Source: an uncultured Paracoccaceae bacterium (GTDB taxonomy: Bacteria; Pseudomonadota; Alphaproteobacteria; Rhodobacterales; Rhodobacteraceae). From it: a stretch of 64,000 bases of DNA. This document shows positions 32,935 through 42,636 of the stretch, in pieces. The stretch spans positions 1 to 64,000 of the forward strand of contig CANMPD010000015.1 in the NCBI GenBank assembly GCA_947499635.1, written 5' to 3'. Every line of letters begins with the position of its first letter. The stretch's first letter is position 1. The notes beneath the pieces were generated by a model. The model was not told the DNA's origin. It did not search any database and saw nothing but the letters and a program-made list of their open reading frames with translations. The translations under genes were made by a program, and so were the position numbers.

Positions 32935-33978
32935 TTAGATTTCAACGGGCGCAACCATTCCGATAATATCGTAAGTCTGGCGTAGAATTGGCGCTGTGAT
33001 CGCGCGTGCGCGTTCAGAACCGCGAGCGAGGATCTTGTCGATTTCATCTTGATGTTGCATGAGACGCGCCATTTCGGTGGTAATAGGCGAGAGCTTCTCA
33101 ACAGCGAGTTCAGCGAGCATGGGTTTGAATTCTGAGAATTGTTTGCCGCCGACCTCAGCCAAAACTGCATCGACGCTTTGATTGTTTAAACCGGCGTAGA
33201 TATTAATGAGATTACGCGCTTCAGGGCGATCGTCTAGGCCTTTGACCTCGGAAGGCAGTGCCTCTGGGTCGGTCTTGGCTTTGCGGATCTTTTTCGCAAT
33301 TGTGTCCGCATCATCGGTCAAATTAATGCGCGACGCATCCGAGACATCTGATTTGGACATTTTCTTGGATCCGTCACGCAAAGACATAACACGCGTGCCG
33401 GCGCCTTCGATCACGGGTTCGGTGATTGGAAAGAAATCAACGCCATAGTCGTGATTAAACTTGGTTGCGATGTCGCGAGTCAGTTCAAGGTGTTGCTTTT
33501 GATCTTCACCGACAGGCACGTGGGTTGCGTGATACACAAGGATATCCGCAGCCATTAACGCGGGGTAGGCAAACAGGCCCAGCGATGCATTTTGAGCGTT
33601 CTTGCCCGCCTTGTCTTTGAACTGTGTCATGCGCTGCATCCAGCCCATGCGGGCGACACAGTTGAAAATCCACGCCAATTGCGCATGTTCAGGGACTTGT
33701 GATTGATTGATCAAGATGGACTGTTCGGGGTCCAGCCCTGCGGCAATAAACCCTGCGCACAGTTCGCGGGTGGATTGCTGCAACGCTTTAGGGTCTTGCC
33801 AGACGGTGATCGCATGAAGGTCTACCATGCAGTAGATGGTTTCAGCATCTTTGTTTTGCCAGTCGACGAAGCGCTTTAGGGCGCCTAGGTAGTTTCCAAG
33901 GTGCAGATTTCCCGTGGGCTGAATGCCCGAAAAAACGCGGTCTGGAAAGTCACCGGGGGTGAAGCTTGTATCGCTCAT
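32935..33978 (-). CDS. trpS: Tryptophanyl-tRNA synthetase
   Basis: Class I synthetase charging tRNA-Trp. The 347-residue protein has the HIGH-type motif [13 protein letters not shown] (residues 21-33), MVDLHAIT, the tryptophan/ATP pocket [18 protein letters not shown] and KKMSKSD (KMSKS at 206-210). The start [19 protein letters not shown] is normal for Rhodobacterales-like proteins. It lies at the end of a conserved-looking glnD-murJ-[rhomboid]-trpS neighbourhood, with only the rhomboid homologue on the other strand. Confidence 0.97.
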   Translation of the reverse strand: MSDTSFTPGDFPDRVFSGIQPTGNLHLGNYLGALKRFVDWQNKDAETIYCMVDLHAITVWQDPKALQQSTRELCAGFIAAGLDPEQSILINQSQVPEHAQLAWIFNCVARMGWMQRMTQFKDKAGKNAQNASLGLFAYPALMAADILVYHATHVPVGEDQKQHLELTRDIATKFNHDYGVDFFPITEPVIEGAGTRVMSLRDGSKKMSKSDVSDASRINLTDDADTIAKKIRKAKTDPEALPSEVKGLDDRPEARNLINIYAGLNNQSVDAVLAEVGGKQFSEFKPMLAELAVEKLSPITTEMARLMQHQDEIDKILARGSERARAITAPILRQTYDIIGMVAPVEI

Positions 33979-34092
33979 GGGTAAAACTCTCGTCTGGAAA
34001 TATGGACCATAGTCGCTTACCCATGGGGCGAGGTGTCGTCAACCGGTGCCATGCGCGCAGTCGTAACACTTGTGCAAGTCAGGAGCTCATAA

Positions 34093-34776
34093 ATGTCGTC
34101 GCAAAATCAATCTCCGTTTAACTCCGTACCACCTGTGGTCTTGGCATTATGTTTGGTGATTATGGGGATCGAACTTACGTTTTCCTTGGGGGCACGGGGG
34201 TTGATTGGTGGACCTCAGGCGGTGGGGTGGCGCTTACAGGCGTTGCAGGAATATGGTTTTGGGGGGCACCAGCTATGGTGGATGATTGAAACCCATCAGT
34301 GGCCGTTTGATTTAGTAAAGCGGTTTATAAGCTATGCGTTTGTTAATGGCTCTTTTACGCAAGCGATTTTTGTCTGCGTCTTTTTATTAGCGATGGGTAA
34401 AATGGTTGGCGAAGCAATGAACGACATCGCTGTCATCGTGATTTTCGTCGTATCTGCCATTGGAGGGGCGCTCGTATACGGGTTGGTCATTGGAGAGCGC
34501 GTGGCGTTGATTGGCGGCTTTCCTGCAGTCTATGGCTTGATTGGTGCGTTTACATATTTGTTGTGGCAATCCTTGGCCAATGTGGGCGCGCAACAAAGCC
34601 GTGCGTTTTCATTGATTGCGTTTTTGATGGGCGTGCAGCTTGTGTTTGGGTTGTTGTTTGGCGGTAGCCCAGAATGGATCGCAGATTTGGCCGGGTTCGG
34701 GACAGGGTTTTTGATGTCATTTTTTCTGGTGCCTGGTGGCTGGAAACGTATCCGAGCCCGTATTCGTCGTGAATAG
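34093..34776 (+). CDS. Rhomboid-family membrane protein lacking catalytic residues
   Basis: Six to seven membrane helices in 227 residues with a rhomboid layout: a long first loop, then FISYAFVNGSFTQAIFVCVF and VYGLVIGERVALIGGFPAVY in the order of rhomboid helices 2-4. In active rhomboid proteases helix 4 carries G-x-S-G-x-x-Y/F-G with the nucleophilic serine. Here the aligned stretch is GGFPAVYGLIGA (141-152), with Phe143 and Pro144 in place of Ser-Gly. Helix 6 normally has His before the Gly pair; here it is ADLAGFGTGF with Asp198. It is therefore probably a pseudoprotease with a binding or chaperone-like role. It lies between divergent trpS and convergent murJ. Confidence 0.75.
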   Translation: MSSQNQSPFNSVPPVVLALCLVIMGIELTFSLGARGLIGGPQAVGWRLQALQEYGFGGHQLWWMIETHQWPFDLVKRFISYAFVNGSFTQAIFVCVFLLAMGKMVGEAMNDIAVIVIFVVSAIGGALVYGLVIGERVALIGGFPAVYGLIGAFTYLLWQSLANVGAQQSRAFSLIAFLMGVQLVFGLLFGGSPEWIADLAGFGTGFLMSFFLVPGGWKRIRARIRRE

Positions 34777-34780
34777 CAAG

Positions 34781-36328
34781 TCAACGAGGGTTGCGTTTGA
34801 CTGCTGATTTCAGTTCTGACAAAGAAATCGCGCCGAGTAGCTGTGCCGATATGAAATAGCTTGTTGCCCCGATCATTATTAATAAAACGAGGGCCAAGTA
34901 GCGCCAGTAATCGAGAGAAAAGATACTTTCGGTTGCGGTATAAGCGAGGAATACACAGACACCCATAACTATACTGGCAAGGCAAATGCGCCACACTCGG
35001 TACTGAAATCGAGTGTCAAATCTGGCGGCCTCTCCCATTTTACGTGTGCCATACCACAGACAGGCCACCATTGACCAAGCTGCGACGGTGGCAGCGATCG
35101 CAGGCGAAATCCAGCCAAAGACAGGTAATAACCCTAACGCAAGCCCGGCATTTATCACCATTGCCATCACGGCAAAGCGAAATGGGCTTTTGGTGTCTTC
35201 TCGCGCAAAATAAAGCGGTTGTAGTACTTTTTGCAGGACAAATGCAGGTAAACCTAAGCCGTAAATCGCAACAGCGGTGGCAATGGCTATACTGTCCTGA
35301 GCGTCGGTTGCCCCACGTTCATATAGGACCGAGACCAACGGCAACGGGATAACAATAAACGCCACAGAGGAAGGTATGGTCAAGAGCAGCGCAAATTCTC
35401 CGGCGCGTGATAGGGCATCGCGTGCACCGTTGATGTCCGAAACACTAATTTTACGAGATAGGTCGGGCAATAGTACAATCCCAATGGCAATTCCGACCAC
35501 ACCCAGAGGCAATTGATACAACCGATCCGCCATTGCGAGCCATGAAATTGCGCCCTCAAAACCTGATGCGGCTCGTTGTCCGACCACTAAATTTATTTGT
35601 GAAACACCCATTGCCAAGGCTGCGGGTACGGCAACCGCCACCATCTGGCGCATTTCGGCGGTGAGTGTAGGTCGGCCGAGGCGCAGTTTGAAACCTGCGC
35701 GGTCTGCAGCTCTCCAAACCAAAGCTAGTTGCGCAACACCTGCAAAAGGGATGGACCATAGTAGCCAGTTGATAACAGACTGATCAACAACCGTAGCCAC
35801 GATCATTGCACCGCAGGCAATTATATTCAGTAAAACAGGGGCAGCTGCAGCGGCGGCAAAACGGCCTGTGGCATTAAGAACACCAGAAAATAATGCTGCC
35901 AAAGACATGAACAGGATATAAGGAAACATCACGCGGGCAAATCCGGTGGTCAGCGTTGCGCCTTGCTCAGAAAACCCACCTGCGGTCACCCAAACAAGTG
36001 CGGGCATGAAGATCATTCCTAGGGCGACTAAGCTTAAAACGGCAATGCACAGCAGATTAAACGCAGATTGGGCAAAATCGCGTGCGGTGTCGTGGTTCTG
36101 CTCGAGACGTTTGGAAAACATCGGCACAAAGGCCGCATTAAATGCACCTTCGGCGAAAAAACGGCGAAATAAATTGGGTAGGCGAAACGCGGCGTAAAAA
36201 GCGTCCCCCAGCAGGCCAGGGCCGATATAGGCAGCGATTAGTATTTCGCGTACGAACCCGAGAACACGGCTGGCGAGTGTCCAAAATCCGACCGTGAGAA
36301 AGCCGGACAATAATTTTATAGGCTTCAT
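34781..36328 (-). CDS. murJ: Lipid II flippase MurJ
   Basis: Flips lipid-linked peptidoglycan precursor across the inner membrane (MOP exporter superfamily). The 515-residue protein has about 14 helices. The conserved N-terminal block is LGFVREILIAAYIG, RLPNLFRRFFAEGAFNAAFV and PMFSKR, with the conserved arginines facing the cavity; YERGATDAQD follows in the second half. The start codon overlaps the glnD stop by four bases, so it is co-translated with glnD. The C-terminal two helices are typical of MurJ and not of other MOP proteins. Confidence 0.95.
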   Translation of the reverse strand: MKPIKLLSGFLTVGFWTLASRVLGFVREILIAAYIGPGLLGDAFYAAFRLPNLFRRFFAEGAFNAAFVPMFSKRLEQNHDTARDFAQSAFNLLCIAVLSLVALGMIFMPALVWVTAGGFSEQGATLTTGFARVMFPYILFMSLAALFSGVLNATGRFAAAAAAPVLLNIIACGAMIVATVVDQSVINWLLWSIPFAGVAQLALVWRAADRAGFKLRLGRPTLTAEMRQMVAVAVPAALAMGVSQINLVVGQRAASGFEGAISWLAMADRLYQLPLGVVGIAIGIVLLPDLSRKISVSDINGARDALSRAGEFALLLTIPSSVAFIVIPLPLVSVLYERGATDAQDSIAIATAVAIYGLGLPAFVLQKVLQPLYFAREDTKSPFRFAVMAMVINAGLALGLLPVFGWISPAIAATVAAWSMVACLWYGTRKMGEAARFDTRFQYRVWRICLASIVMGVCVFLAYTATESIFSLDYWRYLALVLLIMIGATSYFISAQLLGAISLSELKSAVKRNPR

Positions 36329-39150
36329 TTATCGGCGCGCTCCGCCCCATCTTTGATGGCTTTTCGGAGTTTTGCCTCCAGCGCATCCTGTTTACTTTTC
36401 GAGTAATATTTGAGTCCGAACATATCTTTTACATAGAATGTGTCCACGACCTGCTCTCCGTAGGTGGCGATGACAGAATTGGCAACATAAACATTGTTTG
36501 CCGACATAGTCAGCGTCAAATCGTGCAGCAATCCTGGACGGTCACGTGTGTCGACCTCAATGATCGTGTATATTTCGGATCCTTCGTTATCAAAGGTAAT
36601 ATGCGTGGGCACCCGAAACGCGCGCTCACGTTTTTTGATCTTATCCCGGGATTTAAAGGCATCACGTGCGATGATTTTGCCCTGTAGGGTTTTCAAAATC
36701 ATATCTTGCAGGCGGGTTAAGCGGTTTGCTTCATAGGGACTGCCATCTGCATCTTGTACCCAAAATGCATCTGTAATGTAGCCGTCTTTGGTCGTGAAGG
36801 ATCGTGCATCAACAATATTGGCGCCGACAAGTGCCAAGGCACCAGTGACGCGCGTAAAGATTCCAGGGTGGTCAGCCATTGCAAAGCAGATACGCGTTGC
36901 GTCCCTAACATCGTCAGGGTGTAGACGAATTTCAATCTCAGAGGCATTATTGCGCTTGTCTAAGGCGCGTAGCATTTCGGCAAATTCGACATGGGCTGTC
37001 AGGTGCAGGCCTTGCCAATAGGGCGGATAATGGCGGGCCTTTTCGCGTTTGAGATCGGCTTTGGACCAATCTGGCAGCGCTTCTTTGAGGCGAGTCTTTG
37101 CTTTCGCACCACGATGGGCGCGTGTTAGGCTCTCCATCCCGTTTTCCAGTGCTTCGCGCGTTTGGCTGTGCAAGGCGCGCAACAGCGTGGCCTTCCAATT
37201 GTTCCACGTTTCTGGGCCTACTCCACGAATATCACAGACCGTGAGTAAAAGCAGTAAGTCTAGCCGTTCTACTGTGCCGACAGCTTTGGCAAAGCCACGA
37301 ATGGTGCGAGGGTCGGCAATATCGCGTTTTTGAGCGGTGTCAGACATCAGCAAATGATAACGGACAAGCCATTCAATTGTTTCGCTGTCAGATTTGTTGA
37401 ACCCCAGACGAGGTGCAATTTTGCGTGCGATTTGCGCGCCCAGAATGGAATGATCCTGCGGACGGCCTTTTCCGATATCATGTAATAACATGGCGACGAT
37501 CAAAACACTGCGCTTGATACCTTTATTTATAAGGCTTGACGCGAGTGGGAGTTCGTCTTCCAAATTCCCTCGCTCAATGGCTGAGAAGTTTGAAATCACC
37601 TGAATAGTGTGCTCATCAACTGTATAGGAATGATACATATTAAATTGCATCATTGCGACAATAGGTTCAAATTCGGGTATAAACGCCGAGAGAACACCAA
37701 GCTCGTTCATGCGACGTAAGGCACGTTCGGGATTTCCGTACTTTAGCAATAAATCCAGAAAAATACGGCGGGCTTCGCGGTTTGAACGCATTTCGACATC
37801 GATCAGGTCGAGATTGCCACGAACCAGACGCATGGCGTCAGGATGAATGCGCATGCCTGTACGCAAAGCTTCGGCGAAGATACGTAGCAGGTTGAGTTTG
37901 TCACTTAGAAATGCTTCTGAGTCACGGATGCTAAGACGGTTATGGGTTACGATGTACTCAGGCTTTACCTTTGGACGACGGCGGAAAATACGCTCGATCA
38001 GTGGATCGCTTTTCTTCTGCTCGTCTTCCAACTTGGTCAACAGGCTGCGGGTGACATTTCCGACTTGCGTCGCATGGCGGAAATAATCTTGCATAAAGAG
38101 CTCTACGGCGCGCCGGCCTGCGGTATCCTTGTATTTCATCCGTTCCGCGACAAGGACTTGCATGTCAAAAGTAAGTTGCTCTGTCGGGCGTTTGGTCAGC
38201 AAATGCAGATGCGAACGGGTTGCCCATAGAAAGCTTTCAGCTTTGGCAAAAAGGTCGAACTCTTCTGCGCTAAACACTTCGAGCGGAACCAATTCTGCTA
38301 CATCGCGCACCTGGTAAATATATTTCGCGATCCAGAACAAAGATTGTAGGTCGCGCAGCCCGCCTTTGCCCTCTTTGACATTGGGCTCGACCATATAACG
38401 CTGGCCTTGTTTTTGGTGACGTTTGTCCCGTTCTACCAGTTTCGCGTCGACAAATTCTTTGGCATCTTTTGAAAACAGATCTTTTTGTAACCGCTCTTCA
38501 AGTTCGGTGGCCAATGGTATGTGACCAATGATGAAACGGTGCTCGAGCATGGCGGTGCGAATGGTGAAATCTTCGGTGCCCAAGCGAATACAGTCTTTGA
38601 TTGTGCGACTGGAGTGCCCAACTTTCAGCCGTAAATCCCACAGAATATAAAGCATGGTTTCAATCACGCTTTCGGCCCAAGCGGTGATTTTGTAGGGTGT
38701 TAAAAATAACAGATCAACATCCGAAAACGGTGCCATCTCTCCGCGGCCATACCCACCGACGGCAAAAACCGCGATCCGTTCACCTGCTGTTGGTGTTGGA
38801 AGAGGGTGAAGATACTCACTCGCGGTGAGCATCGCGATTTTTATTATATGATCGGTCAGGTAGGTGTACGACCGTGTCAGCTTTCCCGCGCTAAATGGAT
38901 GTTCGACAAAAGCATCTGCTATATTATTGCGGCCATTTTTCACGGCAGTTCGCAGTAATTCGACAACGTCATTACGAAAGTCTTGGCCATTTTTTTGAGC
39001 GGCCAATTCCTTCACCTGCGCATGAATCGCATCTACATCAAAAATATCGATAGGGTCGCAAATGAGCGACCCTACAAATGATGGTAACGATGACGTAGAG
39101 ATGTCAGGGTTAGAGACCTGCTTCGCCAAAGGTGTTTGGTGCTGCGTCAA
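36325..39150 (-). CDS. glnD: [Protein-PII] uridylyltransferase / uridylyl-removing enzyme
   Basis: Bifunctional nitrogen sensor that uridylylates PII proteins at low glutamine and removes UMP at high glutamine. The 941-residue protein has the nucleotidyltransferase motif VGGYGRGEMAPFSDVDLLFL (residues 131-150, metal Asp144/146) and an HD domain with LLHDIGKGRPQDHS. Two C-terminal ACT domains read glutamine (HPGIFTRVTGALALVGANIV and DRPGLLHDLTLTMSANNVYV). The likely start is the TTG at 39150, with AAAGG about 12 bases upstream. This overlaps the end of the PBP-activator gene by 41 bases; a TTG at 39129 has no ribosome site. murJ follows with a 4-base overlap. Confidence 0.95.
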   Translation of the reverse strand: MTQHQTPLAKQVSNPDISTSSLPSFVGSLICDPIDIFDVDAIHAQVKELAAQKNGQDFRNDVVELLRTAVKNGRNNIADAFVEHPFSAGKLTRSYTYLTDHIIKIAMLTASEYLHPLPTPTAGERIAVFAVGGYGRGEMAPFSDVDLLFLTPYKITAWAESVIETMLYILWDLRLKVGHSSRTIKDCIRLGTEDFTIRTAMLEHRFIIGHIPLATELEERLQKDLFSKDAKEFVDAKLVERDKRHQKQGQRYMVEPNVKEGKGGLRDLQSLFWIAKYIYQVRDVAELVPLEVFSAEEFDLFAKAESFLWATRSHLHLLTKRPTEQLTFDMQVLVAERMKYKDTAGRRAVELFMQDYFRHATQVGNVTRSLLTKLEDEQKKSDPLIERIFRRRPKVKPEYIVTHNRLSIRDSEAFLSDKLNLLRIFAEALRTGMRIHPDAMRLVRGNLDLIDVEMRSNREARRIFLDLLLKYGNPERALRRMNELGVLSAFIPEFEPIVAMMQFNMYHSYTVDEHTIQVISNFSAIERGNLEDELPLASSLINKGIKRSVLIVAMLLHDIGKGRPQDHSILGAQIARKIAPRLGFNKSDSETIEWLVRYHLLMSDTAQKRDIADPRTIRGFAKAVGTVERLDLLLLLTVCDIRGVGPETWNNWKATLLRALHSQTREALENGMESLTRAHRGAKAKTRLKEALPDWSKADLKREKARHYPPYWQGLHLTAHVEFAEMLRALDKRNNASEIEIRLHPDDVRDATRICFAMADHPGIFTRVTGALALVGANIVDARSFTTKDGYITDAFWVQDADGSPYEANRLTRLQDMILKTLQGKIIARDAFKSRDKIKKRERAFRVPTHITFDNEGSEIYTIIEVDTRDRPGLLHDLTLTMSANNVYVANSVIATYGEQVVDTFYVKDMFGLKYYSKSKQDALEAKLRKAIKDGAERADK

Positions 39151-40294
39151 TGACTACGACCTTTTGATCTTGGATGGTTGCGACAGCCAAACCACGCTGG
39201 TTTGTGCCGTCGGGCATCAGTCTGAAAATACCACCGGAACCGGTAAAGCCTGCGCTTTGTGTCAAAGCTGTAGCGGTTACAGCATCCGAATTTCCTGTGG
39301 CGATTAATGCGCCGATTGCTGCAATACCGTCATATGCGAGGCCACCGATAGGGTGAGGGGCTGTGCCATAGTTTGCCTGATAACGGTTACGAAATTGTTG
39401 GGATATTGTTGGATCTGGTATCGCAAACCAACCGCCCTGTAGACCAGGGAGCGCCAGCGTTTGTGATGGAATATCCCAGCGCGTGAGACCAATGTATTGA
39501 ACCGTTTCTGGTTTTACGCCTGCTTCGGGCAACAATTGTGTTAACAGTGGAAGCGCCCCAGCAGAAGTCGCCGTCATCACAATTGCATCCGCTCCGGTAC
39601 TACGGACAGCGGTTGAAATTGGAGAAACCGCGTTGATGACACCTTGTTGAGACAGCTCGTAGCTGATGTTTTGCGCAACCGTGATACCAGTGCTTGCAGC
39701 TGCCTTTTGGATGGCAGAACGTCCCGCGATACCGGCGGCGTTATTTCCGGAACTCATGACAATGGTATTTCGTCCTTGCTGCTTAGCAAACGCAAGCAAC
39801 CGCTGGGCATTGCTTTCGAAAGACGTACCCAAAACAAAGAGATTACCACCTGAAATCGAGGTGTTGTTTGAGAAGGCGAGCACATTGATATTGCGCTTGG
39901 CGGCAACGATGCCAACAGCATTTGCAGCTTCAGCGTATACGGGACCCAATATAATTCGCGCGCCATCGTTGATTGCTTGTGTCGCAACAGACGCAGCCTG
40001 CGCAGGGTTACCCATGGTGTCGTAAACGCGCAGGTCAATTTTTGCACCGTTCAAATCAGCAATTGCGAGACGAGCCGAGTTTTCCAAGCTTTGAGCAAGG
40101 ACATTGTCCCCATGTGTTGCGGAACCACGTGGAATGAGCAGTGCAACAGGGACTGGACGAGATGTATTGATTAATTGACCAGCTGTTCCTAACGGTTGAG
40201 GATTACAAGCGGCTAACAAAACGGCACCGCCTAGAGCGATGGCTGCCATGGATACTTTTCGGATCCGATTGAAAACTGCAAACATTAAGCGCAT
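39110..40294 (-). CDS. Penicillin-binding protein activator (LpoA-like) lipoprotein
   Basis: The 394-residue lipoprotein has the two-lobed periplasmic-binding fold of the LpoA / LivK-like group (VPVALLIPRGSATHGDNVLA, DLRVYDTMGNPAQAASVATQ, ARIILGPVYAEAANAVGIVA). The start at 40294 has GGGAG 5 bases upstream. The signal sequence ends in a lipobox, AVLLAAC, with Cys30 as the lipidated residue. In enteric bacteria LpoA is an outer-membrane activator of PBP1a; alphaproteobacterial members are assigned by homology only. Its stop lies 41 bases inside glnD, so the two are coupled. rsmI diverges 77 bases away, matching the common rsmI/lpoA pairing. Confidence 0.85.
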   Translation of the reverse strand: MRLMFAVFNRIRKVSMAAIALGGAVLLAACNPQPLGTAGQLINTSRPVPVALLIPRGSATHGDNVLAQSLENSARLAIADLNGAKIDLRVYDTMGNPAQAASVATQAINDGARIILGPVYAEAANAVGIVAAKRNINVLAFSNNTSISGGNLFVLGTSFESNAQRLLAFAKQQGRNTIVMSSGNNAAGIAGRSAIQKAAASTGITVAQNISYELSQQGVINAVSPISTAVRSTGADAIVMTATSAGALPLLTQLLPEAGVKPETVQYIGLTRWDIPSQTLALPGLQGGWFAIPDPTISQQFRNRYQANYGTAPHPIGGLAYDGIAAIGALIATGNSDAVTATALTQSAGFTGSGGIFRLMPDGTNQRGLAVATIQDQKVVVIDAAPNTFGEAGL

Positions 40295-40371
40295 AAACTC
40301 CCTACTCCGGGCCATTTCGATACCCGTCTTGGTTTGGAGCAATCATAGACGACCAAAAGGATGAATCCAGC

Positions 40372-41229
40372 GTGAATCATAAGCTTATAAGCTTGAAAGC
40401 AGGATTATATTTTGTCGCAACGCCGATTGGCACGGCGCGAGACATTACTTTGCGTGCTCTTGATCTCTTGGCATCTGCCGATGTGATCGCGGCCGAAGAT
40501 ACCAGATCTATGCGTAAGTTATTAGAAATACATGGTATTCCACTGGGTGAGCGTTCCGTTATTGCCTATCACGACCACTCCGGGCAGGGAACACGAGAGC
40601 GCCTGTTGGCGGCGTTGTCGGAAGGGAAGTCCGTGGTCTATGCATCCGAAGCAGGAATGCCGCTGATTGCAGATCCGGGGTATGAATTGTCCTGCGCGGC
40701 TGCCGATGCGGGATACGATGTGACCTGTGCGCCTGGTCCATCCGCCGCACTCATGGCATTGACGCTGGGCGGGTTGCCAACAGATGCGTTCTTTTTTGCG
40801 GGTTTTCTACCCAACGCACAGGGCGCACGACGTAAGCGTCTGGAAGAATTGACAGGGATTCCAGGAACATTAGTGTTCTACGAGAGCCCTAAACGTATCG
40901 CAGCGTCGTTGGCAGATATGCACCATGTTTTGGGAGATCGCAAAGCCGCCCTGTGTCGAGAGCTGACCAAAAAATTCGAAGAAGTCCGCCGCGCTCCGTT
41001 GAGTGAATTGGCCCTGCAGCTGAGCGAAGCTGGCGTGAAAGGAGAGATCGTGGTGTTGGTCGACCGCGCTCGTGGTGAAACCGTAAGCGAAGCAGATGTT
41101 GAAGCAGATTTACGCGCAGCGCTTGTTGATAACTCGGTGAAAGATGCGGCAGCGATTGTTTCGGAAAGCCATGGGTTGGCGCGGCGTAAGTTATACCAAT
41201 TGGCGCTTCAAATCGCAAAAGAGGGCTAG
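40372..41229 (+). CDS. rsmI: 16S rRNA (cytidine(1402)-2'-O)-methyltransferase
   Basis: Methylates the ribose of C1402 in the decoding centre of 16S rRNA, using SAM. The 285-residue protein of the tetrapyrrole-methylase fold has LYFVATPIGTARDITLRALD, VIAAEDTRSMRKLLEIHGI, SEAGMPLIADPGYELS, APGPSAALMALTLGGLPTDA and FYESPKRIAASLADM. The GTG at 40372 is used; an ATG 11 bases earlier runs into a stop after four codons and lies in another frame. yraN follows 4 bases later, and the lpoA-like gene diverges upstream, as in many genomes. Confidence 0.95.
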   Translation: MNHKLISLKAGLYFVATPIGTARDITLRALDLLASADVIAAEDTRSMRKLLEIHGIPLGERSVIAYHDHSGQGTRERLLAALSEGKSVVYASEAGMPLIADPGYELSCAAADAGYDVTCAPGPSAALMALTLGGLPTDAFFFAGFLPNAQGARRKRLEELTGIPGTLVFYESPKRIAASLADMHHVLGDRKAALCRELTKKFEEVRRAPLSELALQLSEAGVKGEIVVLVDRARGETVSEADVEADLRAALVDNSVKDAAAIVSESHGLARRKLYQLALQIAKEG

Positions 41230-41233
41230 ATTG

Positions 41234-41602
41234 ATGTCTCAGCTGGGACAAAACCGGGGACGACGTGCGCAGTTAACTGGTCTGGCTGCTGAGGCTGCCG
41301 TGCGGCGCGCGTACGAACTGCGTGGATGTACTGTTTTGGCTGAACGCTGGCGTGGGCCGGGCGGTGAAATTGACTTGATCTTGAAGGACCAAGAACTGAT
41401 CATTTTTGTTGAGGTGAAACAGGCAGGAGATATGGCATCGGCAGCCCAGCGGATTTCCGATCGTCAGGTCGCGCGTATTATGTCCAGTGCTGCCGTTTAT
41501 TTAGACAGTTGCCCCAACGGCGCGCTGACACAAACCCGCGTCGATGTCGCGCTTGTGAATGGTAACGGTGAAATTGAAATTATAGAAAATGCATTCGGCT
41601 AG
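41234..41602 (+). CDS. yraN: UPF0102 family protein YraN
   Basis: Small predicted nuclease-fold protein of the Holliday-junction-resolvase-like superfamily with no settled function. From the ATG at 41234 it has 122 residues: GLAAEAAVRRAYELRGCTVL and then GEIDLILKDQELIIFVEVK, the conserved E-x-D-L-I ... F-V-E-V-K core. Next comes RVDVALVNGNGEIEIIENAF. A longer frame reaching into rsmI is ignored. It is 4 bases downstream of rsmI and in the usual lpoA/rsmI/yraN setting. Confidence 0.9.
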   Translation: MSQLGQNRGRRAQLTGLAAEAAVRRAYELRGCTVLAERWRGPGGEIDLILKDQELIIFVEVKQAGDMASAAQRISDRQVARIMSSAAVYLDSCPNGALTQTRVDVALVNGNGEIEIIENAFG

Positions 41603-41666
41603 GCATTGCCTGTTGAAGATACTGGTGTGACACGCCATTTAGCTTACAAATCTGAAGGAATATGCC

Positions 41667-42605
41667 ATGAAAATCGCCTTTCAAATGGACCCGATTATGG
41701 GTGTCGATGTTGCTGCGGACAGCTCATTTCGGTTGGCTGAAGAAGCTCAAAAACGCGGTCATAGCCTATTTTACTACAGCCCGGATCAACTCGCCTATCA
41801 AGAAGGGCGTATAACGGCGCGTGGTCACGATATGGTTGTACAGCGTGTCGCTGGTGCACCAGCCGTTTTAGGGGACTTTAAAGAAGTTGACCTGGCGGAC
41901 TTTGACGTTGTCTGGCTGCGCCAAGATCCACCTTTTGATATGCATTATATCACCTCGACCCATTTGCTGGATCGCTTGGCTGGTAAGGCTTTGGTGGTGA
42001 ATAACCCGTTTTGGGTGCGTAATTACCCCGAAAAGCTATTGGTGTTGAATTTCCCGGATCTGACCCCTCCGACGACAATCGCGCGTGATTTGGATACGAT
42101 CAAAGCGTTTAAGGAAAAGCACGGGGATGTGATCCTGAAACCTCTGTATGGAAACGGAGGTGCAGGTGTTTTCCGTCTAGATGCCAATGATCGTAATCTG
42201 TCTTCTTTACACGAGCTGTTTACAGGATTCAGTCGCGAGCCGTTGATTGTGCAAAAATTCCTGCCCGCGGTGAAGCATGGAGATAAACGTGTAATCCTTG
42301 TGGATGGAGAGCCGGTTGGCGCGATAAACCGTGTACCAGCTGCTGGTGAGACACGTTCAAATATGCATGTGGGTGGGCGCCCTGAAAAAGTCGGACTAAC
42401 TGATCGTGACTTGGAAATTTGTGCGGCGATCGGACCCCTTTTACGTGAAAAGGGACAGGTTTTTGTGGGGATCGATGTTATCGGTGACTATTTGACCGAA
42501 ATTAATGTAACCTCTCCGACGGGGATACAAGAGCTTGAGCGCTTTAATGACGTGAATGTTGCTGGTCAGATTTGGGATGCAATCGAAGCTAAAGTGTCCG
42601 CATAG
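41667..42605 (+). CDS. gshB: Glutathione synthetase
   Basis: ATP-grasp ligase that adds glycine to gamma-glutamylcysteine. The 312-residue enzyme starts MKIAFQMDPIMGVDVAADSS and contains VWLRQDPPFDMHYITSTHLL, VVNNPFWVRNYPEKLLVLNF, DVILKPLYGNGGAGVFRL, HGDKRVILVDGEPVGAINRV and the metal site FVGIDVIGDYLTEINVTSPT. These are the signatures of the bacterial type. GAAGGA lies 9 bases before the ATG. gshA is not in the window. A glutathione transferase gene lies nearby on the other strand. Confidence 0.97.
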   Translation: MKIAFQMDPIMGVDVAADSSFRLAEEAQKRGHSLFYYSPDQLAYQEGRITARGHDMVVQRVAGAPAVLGDFKEVDLADFDVVWLRQDPPFDMHYITSTHLLDRLAGKALVVNNPFWVRNYPEKLLVLNFPDLTPPTTIARDLDTIKAFKEKHGDVILKPLYGNGGAGVFRLDANDRNLSSLHELFTGFSREPLIVQKFLPAVKHGDKRVILVDGEPVGAINRVPAAGETRSNMHVGGRPEKVGLTDRDLEICAAIGPLLREKGQVFVGIDVIGDYLTEINVTSPTGIQELERFNDVNVAGQIWDAIEAKVSA

Positions 42606-42636
42606 ACTATCACCTACCCTTAAGGTCTGGATTGTT

